64,000 nucleotides of DNA from Gemmata massiliana. Its GTDB lineage: Bacteria > Planctomycetota > Planctomycetia > Gemmatales > Gemmataceae. Where the stretch lies: the NCBI RefSeq assembly GCF_901538265.1, contig NZ_LR593886.1, positions 3,927,738 through 3,991,737 on the forward strand. The letters run 5' to 3'. A model generated the notes under the pieces. It worked only from the letters and a program-made list of their open reading frames with translations, searched no databases and was not told the DNA's origin. Positions 8,510 through 17,865 of this stretch are shown here, in pieces (position 1 is the first letter of the stretch; the number at the start of each line of letters is the position of its first letter). Made by a program: the position numbers and the translations under genes.

Positions 8510-9115
8510 CTACGTGCAGTGGTCCCGCGCAGAGCGGGGTTCGGCCGTCTCAGGGAGGTCCGTAAGGCACCGCTCGGTCCAACCCGCGAACCATTCGACC
8601 AACGTCGGCGGGCGGGGCAGTGGGGGCAACTGGCCGGGGTGTGGCGTGCCGGGATCCCACCACCCCGGCGGACGGCACGCCGGCACCCACTCCCCCGAGA
8701 ACCCGGCGAAACACGCAACGTCCCACACGCGCCCGGCGAACGCGCCCGTTAGTACCAATACCGACCAGAACGTGCAGCCCTGGTGACAAATCGGTATGCA
8801 GCCGTCACACGGCCAGTCACGGTCGACGGGGCGGACTTCCACGTCGCGCAGGTCGTCCGCGGCGAGCGGGAAGAGATCCGTCGGGCGCACCGGCCGTCCC
8901 TCTTCGGCCTCGTACTCTTGAGCCCAGCCCCTGAACTCGTTCAGCGACTTACCGGGGCTCCACAGCCCGTAGTAGGGACCGGCCCCGTGCCCGAGTTGCA
9001 GCATGAGATCCCGGTACTCGGCCGGGAGCGAGACACCGAGAGCAGCTTCGACGCGGTCCAACTCCCCCCGTCCAACCGAAGCGCTGTAGTAGCGATGCGC
9101 CTTGGCCCCGAACAC
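8510..9115 (-). CDS. SMI1/KNR4 (SUKH) family protein, start region disturbed
   Basis: The core 'LDRVEAALGVSLPAEYRDLM' with 'LGHGAGPYYGLWSP' is the SUKH/SMI1-KNR4 signature; these proteins often serve as immunity proteins against polymorphic toxins, or as small regulators. A 'GCTFWSVLVLTGAFAGRVWD' strand set follows, as expected. In the same frame upstream of the GTG at 9115, codons 9187-9116 still encode family-like sequence ('EIELLREHLTELRRRDPGYK'). That stretch has no ATG, GTG or TTG. An ATG about 15 bases further up is one base out of frame. The true N-terminus has therefore probably suffered a 1-base deletion, or an unusual start is used. No toxin gene is visible nearby. Confidence 0.75.
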   Translation of the reverse strand: MFGAKAHRYYSASVGRGELDRVEAALGVSLPAEYRDLMLQLGHGAGPYYGLWSPGKSLNEFRGWAQEYEAEEGRPVRPTDLFPLAADDLRDVEVRPVDRDWPCDGCIPICHQGCTFWSVLVLTGAFAGRVWDVACFAGFSGEWVPACRPPGWWDPGTPHPGQLPPLPRPPTLVEWFAGWTERCLTDLPETAEPRSARDHCT

Positions 9116-9411
9116 CTTGTAGCCGGGGTCACGCCTCCGCAGCTCAGTCAGGTGCTCCCGTAACAGCTCGATTTCCGTTATCGCATGCCTCCGCGCGTGG
9201 CCGAACTTAGAATTGGCCTACCGGCTGGGGACCGGTATTTATTGGTGAAACTTCTCGCAGGATACCATATTCGTTCCCCTGTTCAAACGGGAAGTGACCC
9301 GTGTTCGTTTGCTCCAGTCAACGAAGGGGCTCCTTAAGGGTTCTCTTGCGTCGACCTCGAATGTACCTCCGACGCGCTCGTGATCCGGGCACAGAGCCGA
9401 TTCGAGGAATG

Positions 9412-9783
9412 CTAGCGCTCCTCGAACCGGATGTCGTCCCAGGCCGGGACGTGTACCCCGTTCACCGCATACGCCTCGTGGTGAACGACTCGCAGTGTGC
9501 CGCGCACCGTGAATGCCTTCCCCTCGCGCGCCTTCCTCGTCCGGTCTCCGATCAGTGACACCGTGCGCTCCTGATCGTCACCGTCGCGTAATACGGGGCC
9601 ACAGATCGTGCGCAGTTGGCCGTTCACGGGCCACGTGTACGCGGGCGCGTCACCGATCGTAAACCGGATCGTCACGTTGTCGCCAGCGAGGCGCGCGGCC
9701 TGCTCGATGGTCAAGGTGTCGAACTTGATGACGGGCGTGGTGGGCGGAGCGCCCAGAAGGGAGCAAAAGATGATGGTGTTCAT
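9412..9783 (-). CDS. small secreted planctomycete protein
   Basis: The start at 9783 gives MNTIIFCSLLGAPPTTPVIK, a short hydrophobic export-like leader. A Met 13 codons upstream would add a polar leader and is less likely. The body reads 'NVTIRFTIGDAPAYTWPVNG', 'RTVSLIGDRTRKAREG', 'KAFTVRGTLRVVHHEAYAVNG' and 'VHVPAWDDIRFEER'. A decayed paralogue lies at 2098-2418. Members of this group in Gemmata look like small beta-rich domains that bind or modulate exported proteins, but this is inference. Function unknown. Confidence 0.7.
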   Translation of the reverse strand: MNTIIFCSLLGAPPTTPVIKFDTLTIEQAARLAGDNVTIRFTIGDAPAYTWPVNGQLRTICGPVLRDGDDQERTVSLIGDRTRKAREGKAFTVRGTLRVVHHEAYAVNGVHVPAWDDIRFEER

Positions 9784-9834
9784 GGGAATGATTGGAGCAG
9801 ACGAGCGCGGGGAATGCAACAACGTCGCGCGCGT

Positions 9835-10110
9835 TCACGCGGCGTCGAACAGGCTCGGCTGGATGCGTGGTGATACGGGTACAGGTTCGACGGGTTTGAT
9901 CAAATCGGCCCCGCCCGCGCTCGCCCGGTTCACGCACTCGCTCACCGGCCATGCCTCCATCTGTTCGGCCGGGTACGGGGTGAGCAGCGGGAGCAGGTTC
10001 GCGGACCGCGTTTCCTTCGGATCGAGCCACGCCGCGAAGTGTTCTTCGGGGAGGATCGCGGCCATGCGCTCGTGGAACGCTACTAGTTCGTTGGGCGATA
10101 CCGTGAGCAT
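9835..10110 (-). pseudogene. C-terminal fragment of an SRAP (YedK/HMCES-type) peptidase
   Basis: The 91-residue frame has 'ELVAFHERMAAILPEEHFAAWLD' split by none, then 'LLTPYPAEQMEAWPVS' and 'VNRASAGG'. These are the C-terminal signatures of SOS-response-associated peptidases (HxRMPVIL, AWLD, PVS..VN). The N-terminal catalytic Cys2 and the DNA-binding core, about 130 residues, are absent; upstream bases 10111-10276 do not supply them. It is therefore a truncated, probably inactive relic of an abasic-site DNA-protein crosslink enzyme. Confidence 0.8.
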
Positions 10111-10276
10111 ACAGCCCTTGAGTGACTAGCTGAACAACCTCATGCCGGGCAAAGTATCTCCAACGTGCGGATTGAAACGATTGCAATGCTGATTTGGGTT
10201 AGGCATCGTTACGGAGTCGTGGGATGCGAATTTGATATCTGGGTAAATTAGCAGCTTTGGGGTAATTATTCCTTAA

Positions 10277-12289
10277 TTGCTTCTGGTGACGGATTCCGAA
10301 ATCAACGCGACGCCAAAGCTGAACTCTGTGCCGACGAACGAGCCGATTGATACGAGCGACCTGTTCCCCGATTATCTGGTCGAGTGCGACGAGCACCTGA
10401 CCGGGGCCAGGCGTTTGTTGCTTCAACTCGAATCGAACCCAGCGGAAGCCCGGCGCGAGCACCTCGACGGCCTGTTCCGACACTTCCACACAATCAAAGG
10501 GTTGTCCGGGATCGCCGCGGTACGAGAAGCCGAGTTACTCGCGCACCATTTGGAAGAGTACCTCGGCGCACTTCGTAAGAATCTCGTGTCGCTGACTCCC
10601 GCGGGCGTGGACGCCCTTGTCGCGGGTGCCCGAACACTCGAAGGCGCGATCAGCGCCCGGCGCGATGGGACACCGCCGCCCGAGTTTAATGCGCTGATCG
10701 CGCAGTTGACGGCCCTAACAAACGGGACCGCCGCACCAACCGCGAACCCGAACGCAGCTCGACGTCAAACCCCAATCAGTTCAGCGCACCCACCGGATAA
10801 ACCGGATCACACACCAGAAGTTCTGCGCACGGGTAACCGGGTGTGGCGGGTGACGTTCACCCCGACGCCGGTTCTATCCGAGCGCGGGGTGAATGTGAGC
10901 ACGGTCCGCGAGCGATTGCGCGTCGCGGGTGAGATCGTCCGGGCCGAACCGATCACCGTCCCCGGTGGCGGAATCTCGTTCGCGTTCCTCGTCACCAGTT
11001 CGAACGCGGATTTCCCGTCCCACTTTGCCGGCGACGGGCTGAGGGTCGAGCCTTACGAGTCGCCCGCCCCGGAACCGGTTGTCGAGCCGTCTCGTTCCGT
11101 CCCCCTCGCGCCCAGTAACATCGTCCGCGTGGATCTGGGAAAACTCGATGAGCTGATGCGAACGCTCGGCGAACTGGTCATTACGCGGGCGCGACTCGAT
11201 GGAGTTTTGGGGCGCGTATCCGCTCTGCTCCCGGCTGCCGAACGGCGCGAACTGCAAGAGACGAGCCTGACCGTCGAGCGCCAGTTGCGCGCGCTCCGCG
11301 ACGGTGTGATGCGCGTCCGCCTCGTTCCCATACGGGACGTGTTCACGCGGATGCGGTTCGTCGTGCGCGATCTCACACGCGAAACCGGTCAGGAGATCGA
11401 ACTCGGTTTGACCGGCGAGGGGACCGAGATCGACAAGTTCGTGGTCGAGCGCCTCGCCGACCCGCTCTTGCACCTCGTGCGGAACGCGATCAGCCACGGA
11501 ATGGAACCGGTCGCGGAGCGCATTACGGCCGGGAAGCCCGCACGCGGGCGGATCGACTTGCGCACTGTGGCCGCGGGCGGGGCGGTCGTGATCGAGGTTG
11601 AAGACGACGGGCGCGGGATCGATGCAGAACGAGTGTTTGCCCGTGCCCGCGCAGCGGGCCTCACGCCCCCCGGCGGTTGGTCCGATCCAGGAGCGGTACT
11701 CGATCTCATTTGCTCGCCCGGCTTCTCGACCCGCGACTCGACCGACCGAGCGAGCGGGCGCGGGGTCGGGATGGATGTCGTCCGGCGCGCGATCGAGGAA
11801 CTCGGCGGGACGCTCGATTTAGTAACCCGTCCCGGGCGCGGAACCCGCTTTACGGCCCGGTTGCCGCTCACTCTGGCCATTGCCGACGCTCTGATCGTGA
11901 CCGTCGGTCCCCAAACTTATGCCGCACCGCAAGCCGCGGTACGCGAAGTTATCTTGGTCGAACCGGACACAGTGACCGCGTTTGAGAACAACGAGCTGAT
12001 CCGCCACCACGGGGGCGTGCTCCCGCTCTTGCGACTAACGGACCTGTTTCGCGCCCCCGAACCAACGACCGCGTTCCCGGCGCTCGTTGTGGGAGAGGGG
12101 TTACACGCGATCGCCATCGCCGTCGACCGCGTAATCGGGTTACGCGAGATCGTCGTGCGCCAACTGTCGGACCCGCTCGTGCAGGTGCCCGGGTTGGCCG
12201 GAGCCACCGAACTCGGCGACGGACGCGCCGTTCTGATTCTCGACGCCGTCGGCCTCGCTCGGTACGCCCGAACGCGCCGCCCCCACTGA
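10277..12289 (+). CDS. cheA: chemotaxis histidine kinase CheA
   Basis: This autophosphorylating kinase sits at the head of the chemosensory operon. Domains in order: HPt with phospho-accepting H71 ('HFHTIKGLSG'), a linker and P2-like region, a dimerisation helix pair ('LDELMRTLGELVITRARLDG'), an HATPase domain with N-box 'HLVRNAISHGME' (about residue 400), G1 'VEDDGRGIDAE' and G2 'GRGVGMDVVRRAI' (about 495), and a C-terminal CheW-like domain ('ALIVTVGPQTYAAP'). The 670-residue length is normal. The start is uncertain: TTG at 10277 or GTG at 10286, neither with a strong ribosome site. cheW follows after 4 bases, so the two are co-transcribed. Confidence 0.95.
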   Translation: MLLVTDSEINATPKLNSVPTNEPIDTSDLFPDYLVECDEHLTGARRLLLQLESNPAEARREHLDGLFRHFHTIKGLSGIAAVREAELLAHHLEEYLGALRKNLVSLTPAGVDALVAGARTLEGAISARRDGTPPPEFNALIAQLTALTNGTAAPTANPNAARRQTPISSAHPPDKPDHTPEVLRTGNRVWRVTFTPTPVLSERGVNVSTVRERLRVAGEIVRAEPITVPGGGISFAFLVTSSNADFPSHFAGDGLRVEPYESPAPEPVVEPSRSVPLAPSNIVRVDLGKLDELMRTLGELVITRARLDGVLGRVSALLPAAERRELQETSLTVERQLRALRDGVMRVRLVPIRDVFTRMRFVVRDLTRETGQEIELGLTGEGTEIDKFVVERLADPLLHLVRNAISHGMEPVAERITAGKPARGRIDLRTVAAGGAVVIEVEDDGRGIDAERVFARARAAGLTPPGGWSDPGAVLDLICSPGFSTRDSTDRASGRGVGMDVVRRAIEELGGTLDLVTRPGRGTRFTARLPLTLAIADALIVTVGPQTYAAPQAAVREVILVEPDTVTAFENNELIRHHGGVLPLLRLTDLFRAPEPTTAFPALVVGEGLHAIAIAVDRVIGLREIVVRQLSDPLVQVPGLAGATELGDGRAVLILDAVGLARYARTRRPH

Positions 12290-12293
12290 ACCG

Positions 12294-12767
12294 ATGGAGT
12301 TTTCGATCGTGGCGAACTCCGAACCGTACATCCTGTTTGAATTGGCGGGAGCCGCCTACGCTGTCGCGAGTGCGAACGTTCAGCGGATGGAAATGATTGA
12401 GAACGTGACCCCGGTGCCGAACGCGCCGGCGTTCGTGGACGGGGTGGTGTTCTCCCGCGGGCGCGTCGTCCCCGCGATCAACCTCCGGCGCCGGTTCGGC
12501 TTCGATCGCGTGCCCTACGACGAGAAGGCGCGCCTGATTGTGGTCGCGCACGCGGACCGTGCGGTCGGGCTGATCGTCGATTCGGCCCGCGAATTTGTGA
12601 ACGTCCCGAGCGACGCGATTCACCCCCCGCCCGAGGGCTTGGCCGGGATGAGTGGGAACTACCTGAGTGGTATCGCCACGATCGGCGGGCGCGTGGTTCT
12701 GATTCTGAACGTGGCGGAAGTATTGAACCGCACCGATGGATCGATGACGGCCCTTCCCGAACACTAA
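12294..12767 (+). CDS. cheW: CheW coupling protein
   Basis: This 157-residue CheW domain reads '[20 protein letters not shown]', '[20 protein letters not shown]' and '[10 protein letters not shown]', then '[12 protein letters not shown]' and '[15 protein letters not shown]'. It would couple the soluble receptor downstream to CheA. The gene begins 4 bases after the cheA stop. It has a single domain and no response regulator fusion. Confidence 0.95.
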   Translation: MEFSIVANSEPYILFELAGAAYAVASANVQRMEMIENVTPVPNAPAFVDGVVFSRGRVVPAINLRRRFGFDRVPYDEKARLIVVAHADRAVGLIVDSAREFVNVPSDAIHPPPEGLAGMSGNYLSGIATIGGRVVLILNVAEVLNRTDGSMTALPEH

Positions 12768-12814
12768 CGGCCCGCACCCGGGCCTTTTTCCTCACCGATA
12801 CACCGGAGATCCAC

Positions 12815-14890
12815 ATGGCCGCCGAGTCCGCCGACATCGGGCGCCTTCGCGAAGAGACCGAGGGCGTCGTTTCTGTCATTGACAAATTGACGCACGTCGC
12901 CGAGCAAACTCTGAGCGGCACACAGACACAATTGCAGTCCCTGGAGAACGCGACCAGTTCGGCGAACGAAACCGCGGCCTCCCTCAAGGAGACGGCGGGG
13001 CAAACTGTGACCGTTGCCAGTTCGATGGAAGAACTGGCTTCGTCGGTGAACGAGATGGCCGCGTCTATCGAACAGGTGCGTGCCAGCACGGTGCAGTTCA
13101 ACACGGGCCTCACCGAGACCGCGGCGTCGGTCGAAGAGACTGCGGCATCCATTCAGGGAGTTACGGGAAAGACCCAGGAAATGGCCGCAGCTGCTTCCAC
13201 GGTCAGTGCGGCAATCGAGGAAGTCGCGTCGTCGATCAAAGGAGTGAGCGACGACGCGACGGCCCTGGCCGCGGCCGTTGAGGAGAGTGCAACGGCAGTC
13301 GAGGAGATGGCTCGGTCGATTCAGGGTGTGGCCAAGAACGCCGATGAACTGACCACCGCGGCCGAAACGACGGCGTCGGCCATTAACGAAATGGCCGCCT
13401 CCACGGAGCAAATGGCGGCAACGGCCGAGAGCCTGACCGCGGAAGTTGAAGGCGTCGCGACCGGCATCGAACAGGTCGCGCGTTCGGCCGCGGGTGTGGC
13501 TCAAAATGCCGAGAAGATTACGGACGCCGCCAGTACCGCGGCGACGAGCGCCACTCAACTCGATCGGTCCATTCACGCCGTTGCCGAGCTAGCGAAACAG
13601 GCGGACGAAGCGACGCGCCGGGTGGCCCGGGACGCCGAAGAGGGCGGGGCCGCGGTGCAGAAATCCATCAACGGTTTGAGCCGGGTGCGCGATTCGATGA
13701 CCCAATCGACTGGAGCGATCAAGGAAATGGGCAAGCGGGCGGGAGAAATCACCGGGATCGTGTCGACCATCAACACGATCGCCGAGCGGACCAACCTGCT
13801 GTCTCTAAACGCTTCAATTGAGGCCGCGCGAGCGGGTGAGGCCGGGCGCGGGTTCGCCGTCGTCGCGGAAGAAATTCGGAACCTCGCCAATCGCGCGGCG
13901 CAAGCAACCGCGGACATTGCGGCGATCATTCGCGGACTTCAAGAAGCAGTCCAGGACGCCGTTACGACTTCCAACGAGAGCGCGCGGGTAGCACACGAAA
14001 GCGGTCAACTCGCCGAAGACGGGATGGCCGGGCTGAAAAAGATCCTCGGTGGGGTTCAGGGAACAAGTCAGCTCGTCGCGCAAATCGCGCGGGCGACCGA
14101 GGAGCAAATTCAGGCCGGGCACCAGGTCGTTACGGGGATCAGCACGACAGCGACCCAGGCCCGGCAAGCGGCGACCGCGTCCGTTGAGCAGACGCGCGCG
14201 GCGCAGGGGATCGTTCAGGCAACCGGGCAGATGCGGAAGATCGCCCGACAGGTGGCGCAAGCGATGGGCGAACAGGGGCGCGCATCGCGCGACATTATTA
14301 AAGCGGGGCAAGCGACCCGCACACTGGCCCAACAAGTGCGCACCGCGACCAACGAGCAGGCAACCGGGGCCGGCCAACTCACTCAGGCGCTGGTATCGAT
14401 GCGAAAAGGTGCGGCGAGTACGGCCCGCGCCGTTGCGGAGCAGGCCACGGCCATCGACGACGTCACACGGGAGGTAAACGGGGTGGTGAAGCTCGTCGCC
14501 GATGTGTCGCGTGCGATGAGCGAACAGGCCGCGGCCGCGAGCGCGGTGGCGAAAGCCGTGGGGGACATGCGCCGCCAGTCCGGACAAGTGACTCAGGCCA
14601 TCGACCAACAGAATCAGGCCACGAAGGAGATGACCGGCGCGGCCGAGCACGTTTCCAAACAAATGGTGCTTATCACGCGCGCCCACCGCGAGCACTCCAC
14701 GGCCGGGGACGCGATCCTGCGTACTCTTGTGGAGATCCGCGAAGTTACCGAGCGCACGGCTCTGGGAGTCCGGGAATCGCACCGCGCGGCGGACGAATTG
14801 CGTCAGCGAACGGTCGCGCTGACCGCGCTCACGAACAAAATGGAGCAAACGGCCGCGGTCCCTCGATCGCGCAGGGGTGGAAAGAAGTAG
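12815..14890 (+). CDS. soluble methyl-accepting chemotaxis protein, long symmetric hairpin
   Basis: The 691-residue product is almost wholly heptad-repeat helix. The conserved receptor tip ('[20 protein letters not shown]', then '[19 protein letters not shown]') lies at about residues 318-352, so the arms on both sides are about 330 residues each. There is no signal peptide, transmembrane segment, HAMP or recognisable sensor domain. E/Q-rich sites such as 'SVEETAAS' and '[14 protein letters not shown]' could be methylated by CheR and CheB. It must be a cytoplasmic receptor whose input is direct or comes through a partner. GGAG sits 9 bases before the ATG. Confidence 0.9.
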   Translation: MAAESADIGRLREETEGVVSVIDKLTHVAEQTLSGTQTQLQSLENATSSANETAASLKETAGQTVTVASSMEELASSVNEMAASIEQVRASTVQFNTGLTETAASVEETAASIQGVTGKTQEMAAAASTVSAAIEEVASSIKGVSDDATALAAAVEESATAVEEMARSIQGVAKNADELTTAAETTASAINEMAASTEQMAATAESLTAEVEGVATGIEQVARSAAGVAQNAEKITDAASTAATSATQLDRSIHAVAELAKQADEATRRVARDAEEGGAAVQKSINGLSRVRDSMTQSTGAIKEMGKRAGEITGIVSTINTIAERTNLLSLNASIEAARAGEAGRGFAVVAEEIRNLANRAAQATADIAAIIRGLQEAVQDAVTTSNESARVAHESGQLAEDGMAGLKKILGGVQGTSQLVAQIARATEEQIQAGHQVVTGISTTATQARQAATASVEQTRAAQGIVQATGQMRKIARQVAQAMGEQGRASRDIIKAGQATRTLAQQVRTATNEQATGAGQLTQALVSMRKGAASTARAVAEQATAIDDVTREVNGVVKLVADVSRAMSEQAAAASAVAKAVGDMRRQSGQVTQAIDQQNQATKEMTGAAEHVSKQMVLITRAHREHSTAGDAILRTLVEIREVTERTALGVRESHRAADELRQRTVALTALTNKMEQTAAVPRSRRGGKK

Positions 14891-14941
14891 AACCTGCTAA
14901 TGTAGAACGACGGATCGGCCGCGGGTCGAGACGGGAGGGGT

Positions 14942-15778
14942 ATGAAGCCCGGGGACGATCAGACCGAGTTACCGATCGGCACGTTCATTATCCTGCGGGA
15001 TCTCATCCGCGACCGGATCGGCGTCTCGTTCGACGACGACAAACGGGATCTGTTGGCCGTTAAACTCGCGGACCGGCTCCGCACCTTGAGCCTGACGTCG
15101 TTTCTCGACTACTACTACCTGTTGAAATACGGTCCCGGCTCGGAACAGGAGTGGCCGCTCCTCACCAATGCTCTCTCCGTTCAAGAGACGTATTTTTGGC
15201 GCGAATACGAGCAGGTCCGCGCGCTGATCGACGTGCTCGTTCCACAACACGTGGCAGCAAAGCGCGGACCGGTCCGCGTTTGGTCGGCCGCTTGTGCCAC
15301 CGGGGAAGAACCGCTCAGCATCGCCATCGCGCTCAACGAGGCCGGGTGGTTCGACCGCGCGGACGTCGAAGTGTGGGCCAGCGACATCAGCCCGTCCGCG
15401 CTCGAAAAGGCCCAGCGCGGAGTGTACCGAGAGCGCTCGTTCCGTGCCTTGCCCCGGGATCTGCGCGAGAAATATTTCACCCCCGCGGACGGCGGGCAGC
15501 GCGTGGCACCGGAACTGCACGCTCGAGTCAAGTTCGTTTCGGCGAATCTACTAGACCCGACCTCAACAGTCACGCTCGCGACCGCGCCGTTCATCTTTTG
15601 CCGGAACGTGTTCATCTATTTTTCGGGAGCGACCGTAACGCGGGTCGTGCAAGGCTTCGCCGACCGGATGCCGAAGCCGGGTTACCTGTTCCCGGGTGTG
15701 TCGGAATCGTTGCTCCGGGCGACAACGGCCTTTCAGCTAGAAGAAATCGGTAAGGCGTTTGTGTACGTGAAGCGCTGA
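14942..15778 (+). CDS. cheR: CheR chemoreceptor glutamate methyltransferase
   Basis: This 278-residue protein transfers methyl from SAM to receptor glutamates. Seen: N-terminal all-helical region 'DDKRDLLAVKLADRLRTLSL', 'NALSVQETYFWRE', SAM motif 'VWSAACATGEEPLSIAIAL', 'EVWASDISPSALEKAQRG', and 'FIFCRNVFIYFS', all standard for CheR. The C-terminal 'YLFPGVSESLL' fits too. A GGGAGGGGT ribosome site precedes the ATG at 14942. No TPR extension is present. Confidence 0.95.
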   Translation: MKPGDDQTELPIGTFIILRDLIRDRIGVSFDDDKRDLLAVKLADRLRTLSLTSFLDYYYLLKYGPGSEQEWPLLTNALSVQETYFWREYEQVRALIDVLVPQHVAAKRGPVRVWSAACATGEEPLSIAIALNEAGWFDRADVEVWASDISPSALEKAQRGVYRERSFRALPRDLREKYFTPADGGQRVAPELHARVKFVSANLLDPTSTVTLATAPFIFCRNVFIYFSGATVTRVVQGFADRMPKPGYLFPGVSESLLRATTAFQLEEIGKAFVYVKR

Positions 15779-15795
15779 CCGCACGGGGAGAGCTT

Positions 15796-16833
15796 GTGGG
15801 TGACATCGTGCGGGTTCTGATCGTGGACGACTCGGCTTACGTCCGGAAGGCCGTGCGCCAGATGCTGTCCCGCAGCCCGTTCATTGAGGTGGTCGGGGTC
15901 GCGCGGGACGGGGAAGAGGCACTGGAACTGGTCGAACAGCTACGGCCCGATGTCGTGACCCTCGATCTCCACATGCCCCGGTGCGACGGGTTAGACTTTT
16001 TGAAACAGCAAATGGCCCGGCGCCCGGTTCCCGTGATCGTGTTGAGCGCGGCGAGCGAGAGCGGCGAACTGGTGATGCAGGCTCTCGACGCCGGGGCCGT
16101 GGACGTCGTTCAGAAACCGACCGCACTGGCAAACGACAAAGTATTTGAGGTCGCCGATACCCTGATAGCGACGGTCAAAGCCGTCACCGCGGCACGACTA
16201 CCCGCACCGACGAACGCCCCACACCTCTCCAGCGCTTTGCCCCTTGCGGCTCCGAAAGCCGGAAAAACCGACGTGCTGGTGATCGGTGTTTCAACCGGCG
16301 GTCCCCAAGCCCTGAAGAGGATAATCCCTCAACTTCCGGCCGATTTTCCGGTTCCGATCGCGATGGTCTTACACATGCCAGTGGGGTATACCGAGTTATT
16401 CGCTCGCAGTTTGGGGGAAGCGTCTCAGATCGCGGTAGCCGAAGCGCAAGAGGGCGACGTGTTCCGCCCCGGGCTAGCGCTGCTGGCCCCGGCGGGGTAC
16501 CACCTGTCGTGCTCCCGGCGGCCGGACGGGGCCGTCATCGCTCGCCTCAGTCTGCGCCCGCTCGATACGGCTCACCGCCCCGCCGTAGACGTGTTGTTCC
16601 GATCCGCTGCCGAAGTGTACGGCGATCGAACACTCGCGCTCGTGCTCACTGGTATGGGTTCGGACGGGGCGCAAGGGGCCGCGTGGATCAAAGCTCAAGG
16701 CGGGCGAGTGTTTACGGAAGCAGAAGAGACGTGCGTGGTCTACGGAATGCCGCGCTCGGTTGCTGAAGCCGGTTTAAGTGATCGCGTCGTCCCGCTGAAT
16801 AGAATGACCGAGGCGATCCTGGGGGCACTCTGA
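15796..16833 (+). CDS. cheB: CheB receptor methylesterase/deamidase
   Basis: The N-terminal receiver has the acid pair D11/D12 and phospho-acceptor D57 ('TLDLHMPRCDG'). A 35-residue linker leads to the esterase with the catalytic triad S166 ('IGVSTGGPQ'), H193 ('LHMPVGY') and D290 ('TGMGSDGA'). The 345-residue length is typical. GTG is the start, 17 bases after the cheR stop. The stop overlaps the next start as TGATG, showing translational coupling to the cheY-like gene. CheB opposes CheR on the upstream receptor. Confidence 0.96.
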   Translation: MGDIVRVLIVDDSAYVRKAVRQMLSRSPFIEVVGVARDGEEALELVEQLRPDVVTLDLHMPRCDGLDFLKQQMARRPVPVIVLSAASESGELVMQALDAGAVDVVQKPTALANDKVFEVADTLIATVKAVTAARLPAPTNAPHLSSALPLAAPKAGKTDVLVIGVSTGGPQALKRIIPQLPADFPVPIAMVLHMPVGYTELFARSLGEASQIAVAEAQEGDVFRPGLALLAPAGYHLSCSRRPDGAVIARLSLRPLDTAHRPAVDVLFRSAAEVYGDRTLALVLTGMGSDGAQGAAWIKAQGGRVFTEAEETCVVYGMPRSVAEAGLSDRVVPLNRMTEAILGAL

Positions 16834-17207
16834 TGGCAAGAATCCTGGTCGTGGACGATTCCGCCCTGTCGCGGCGCGTGTCCCGTCGCATTTTGGAGGG
16901 GGCGGGGCACGCGGTTGCAGACGTCGCGGACGGCTTGACCGCGCTGGAACGGTACGCGCTCGACCGGCCGGATCTCGTGCTGCTCGATGTGACAATGGCC
17001 GAAATGGACGGATTGGAAGTGCTCCGCCAAATCAAGGTCATGGACTCCACGGCCGTTGTGGTGATGGCCACCGCCGACGTTCAAAGCTCCACGCGGACGC
17101 TGGCCGAGACCGGCGGCGCGTCCGGGTTCGTATCGAAGCCCCTCAGCGCAGAAACCGTGCTCCAAGCCGTCGACGCGGCCCTCGTCGGACAGGGGGGCGC
17201 GAAGTGA
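16833..17207 (+). CDS. cheY: CheY-like single-domain response regulator
   Basis: This is a 124-residue receiver domain with D8/D9 and phospho-acceptor D52 ('VLLDVTMAEMDG'), T80 ('VVMATAD') and the conserved K102 ('FVSKPLS'). There is no output domain, so it works by protein contact, as CheY does. Its ATG overlaps the cheB stop. Whether the final target is a flagellar motor, a pilus or another system cannot be told here. Confidence 0.93.
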   Translation: MARILVVDDSALSRRVSRRILEGAGHAVADVADGLTALERYALDRPDLVLLDVTMAEMDGLEVLRQIKVMDSTAVVVMATADVQSSTRTLAETGGASGFVSKPLSAETVLQAVDAALVGQGGAK

Positions 17208-17824
17208 CGCTCACCGAAGTCCAGAAAGATGCCGTAACGGAACTGGTCAATATTGCGTTCTCACGGACCGCGGCCGCGTTATCAGAAATCACCGGGAACC
17301 GGGTCGAACTCGCGGTGCCAGAAGTGTCCGCCCACCCCATTAGCGGGTTGCTCCCCGCACTCAGTCGGTTCGTGCGCGGAGAAGTGGCGACCGTTCACCA
17401 GATTTTCGGCGGACCGGTCTCGGGCGATGCGTTTCTCTTGTTGGACATTGAAGGGGCCACTCGACTCGTGAGCCTGTTGGCCGATGCCGGCGCCCCGACC
17501 GCGCAAATGGGAGCGTCGGCCCGCGAGGTGCTCGCCGAGGTCGGGAACATCTTGCTCAACGCCTGCCTCGGTGTGTTCGGCGATCTGCTGCAAGTGCGTT
17601 TTACGTTCGCGGTCCCTCGGCTCCACCTGGATTCGCTTGGCTCGATGCTCGATTCCCTGGTCATCGGGGCGGACGAGATCCGGCACGCGCTGCTCGTCGG
17701 TGCGCGGTTCCGCGTGCGCGCGAGCGAAGTGACCGGGTGCATGGTTCTGGTGCTGGGAGTGAGTTCGCTGGACCTGTTCGTCCAGGCGATCGAGGAGTGG
17801 GCGGAGCGGGTAACTCATTCCTAG
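17204..17824 (+). CDS. cheC: CheC-family CheY-P phosphatase
   Basis: The 206-residue protein carries two copies of the CheC/FliY active-site pattern. One is 'DAVTELVNIAFSRTAAALSE', with E and N four residues apart; the second is 'AREVLAEVGNILLNACLGVF'. Two sites are the mark of CheC rather than CheX. It dephosphorylates CheY-P and would reset the signal. The GTG start overlaps the cheY-like stop (GTGA). Confidence 0.9.
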   Translation: MTLTEVQKDAVTELVNIAFSRTAAALSEITGNRVELAVPEVSAHPISGLLPALSRFVRGEVATVHQIFGGPVSGDAFLLLDIEGATRLVSLLADAGAPTAQMGASAREVLAEVGNILLNACLGVFGDLLQVRFTFAVPRLHLDSLGSMLDSLVIGADEIRHALLVGARFRVRASEVTGCMVLVLGVSSLDLFVQAIEEWAERVTHS

Positions 17825-17865
17825 TGGCCGCCGGGCGAGCTGCCAATAAGTGCGTAGGGGAACCG

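Noticed and set aside
13814-14848. 344-codon minus-strand frame opposite the MCP gene
   Set aside because: Shadow of the MCP coiled-coil codon pattern; no family signature.
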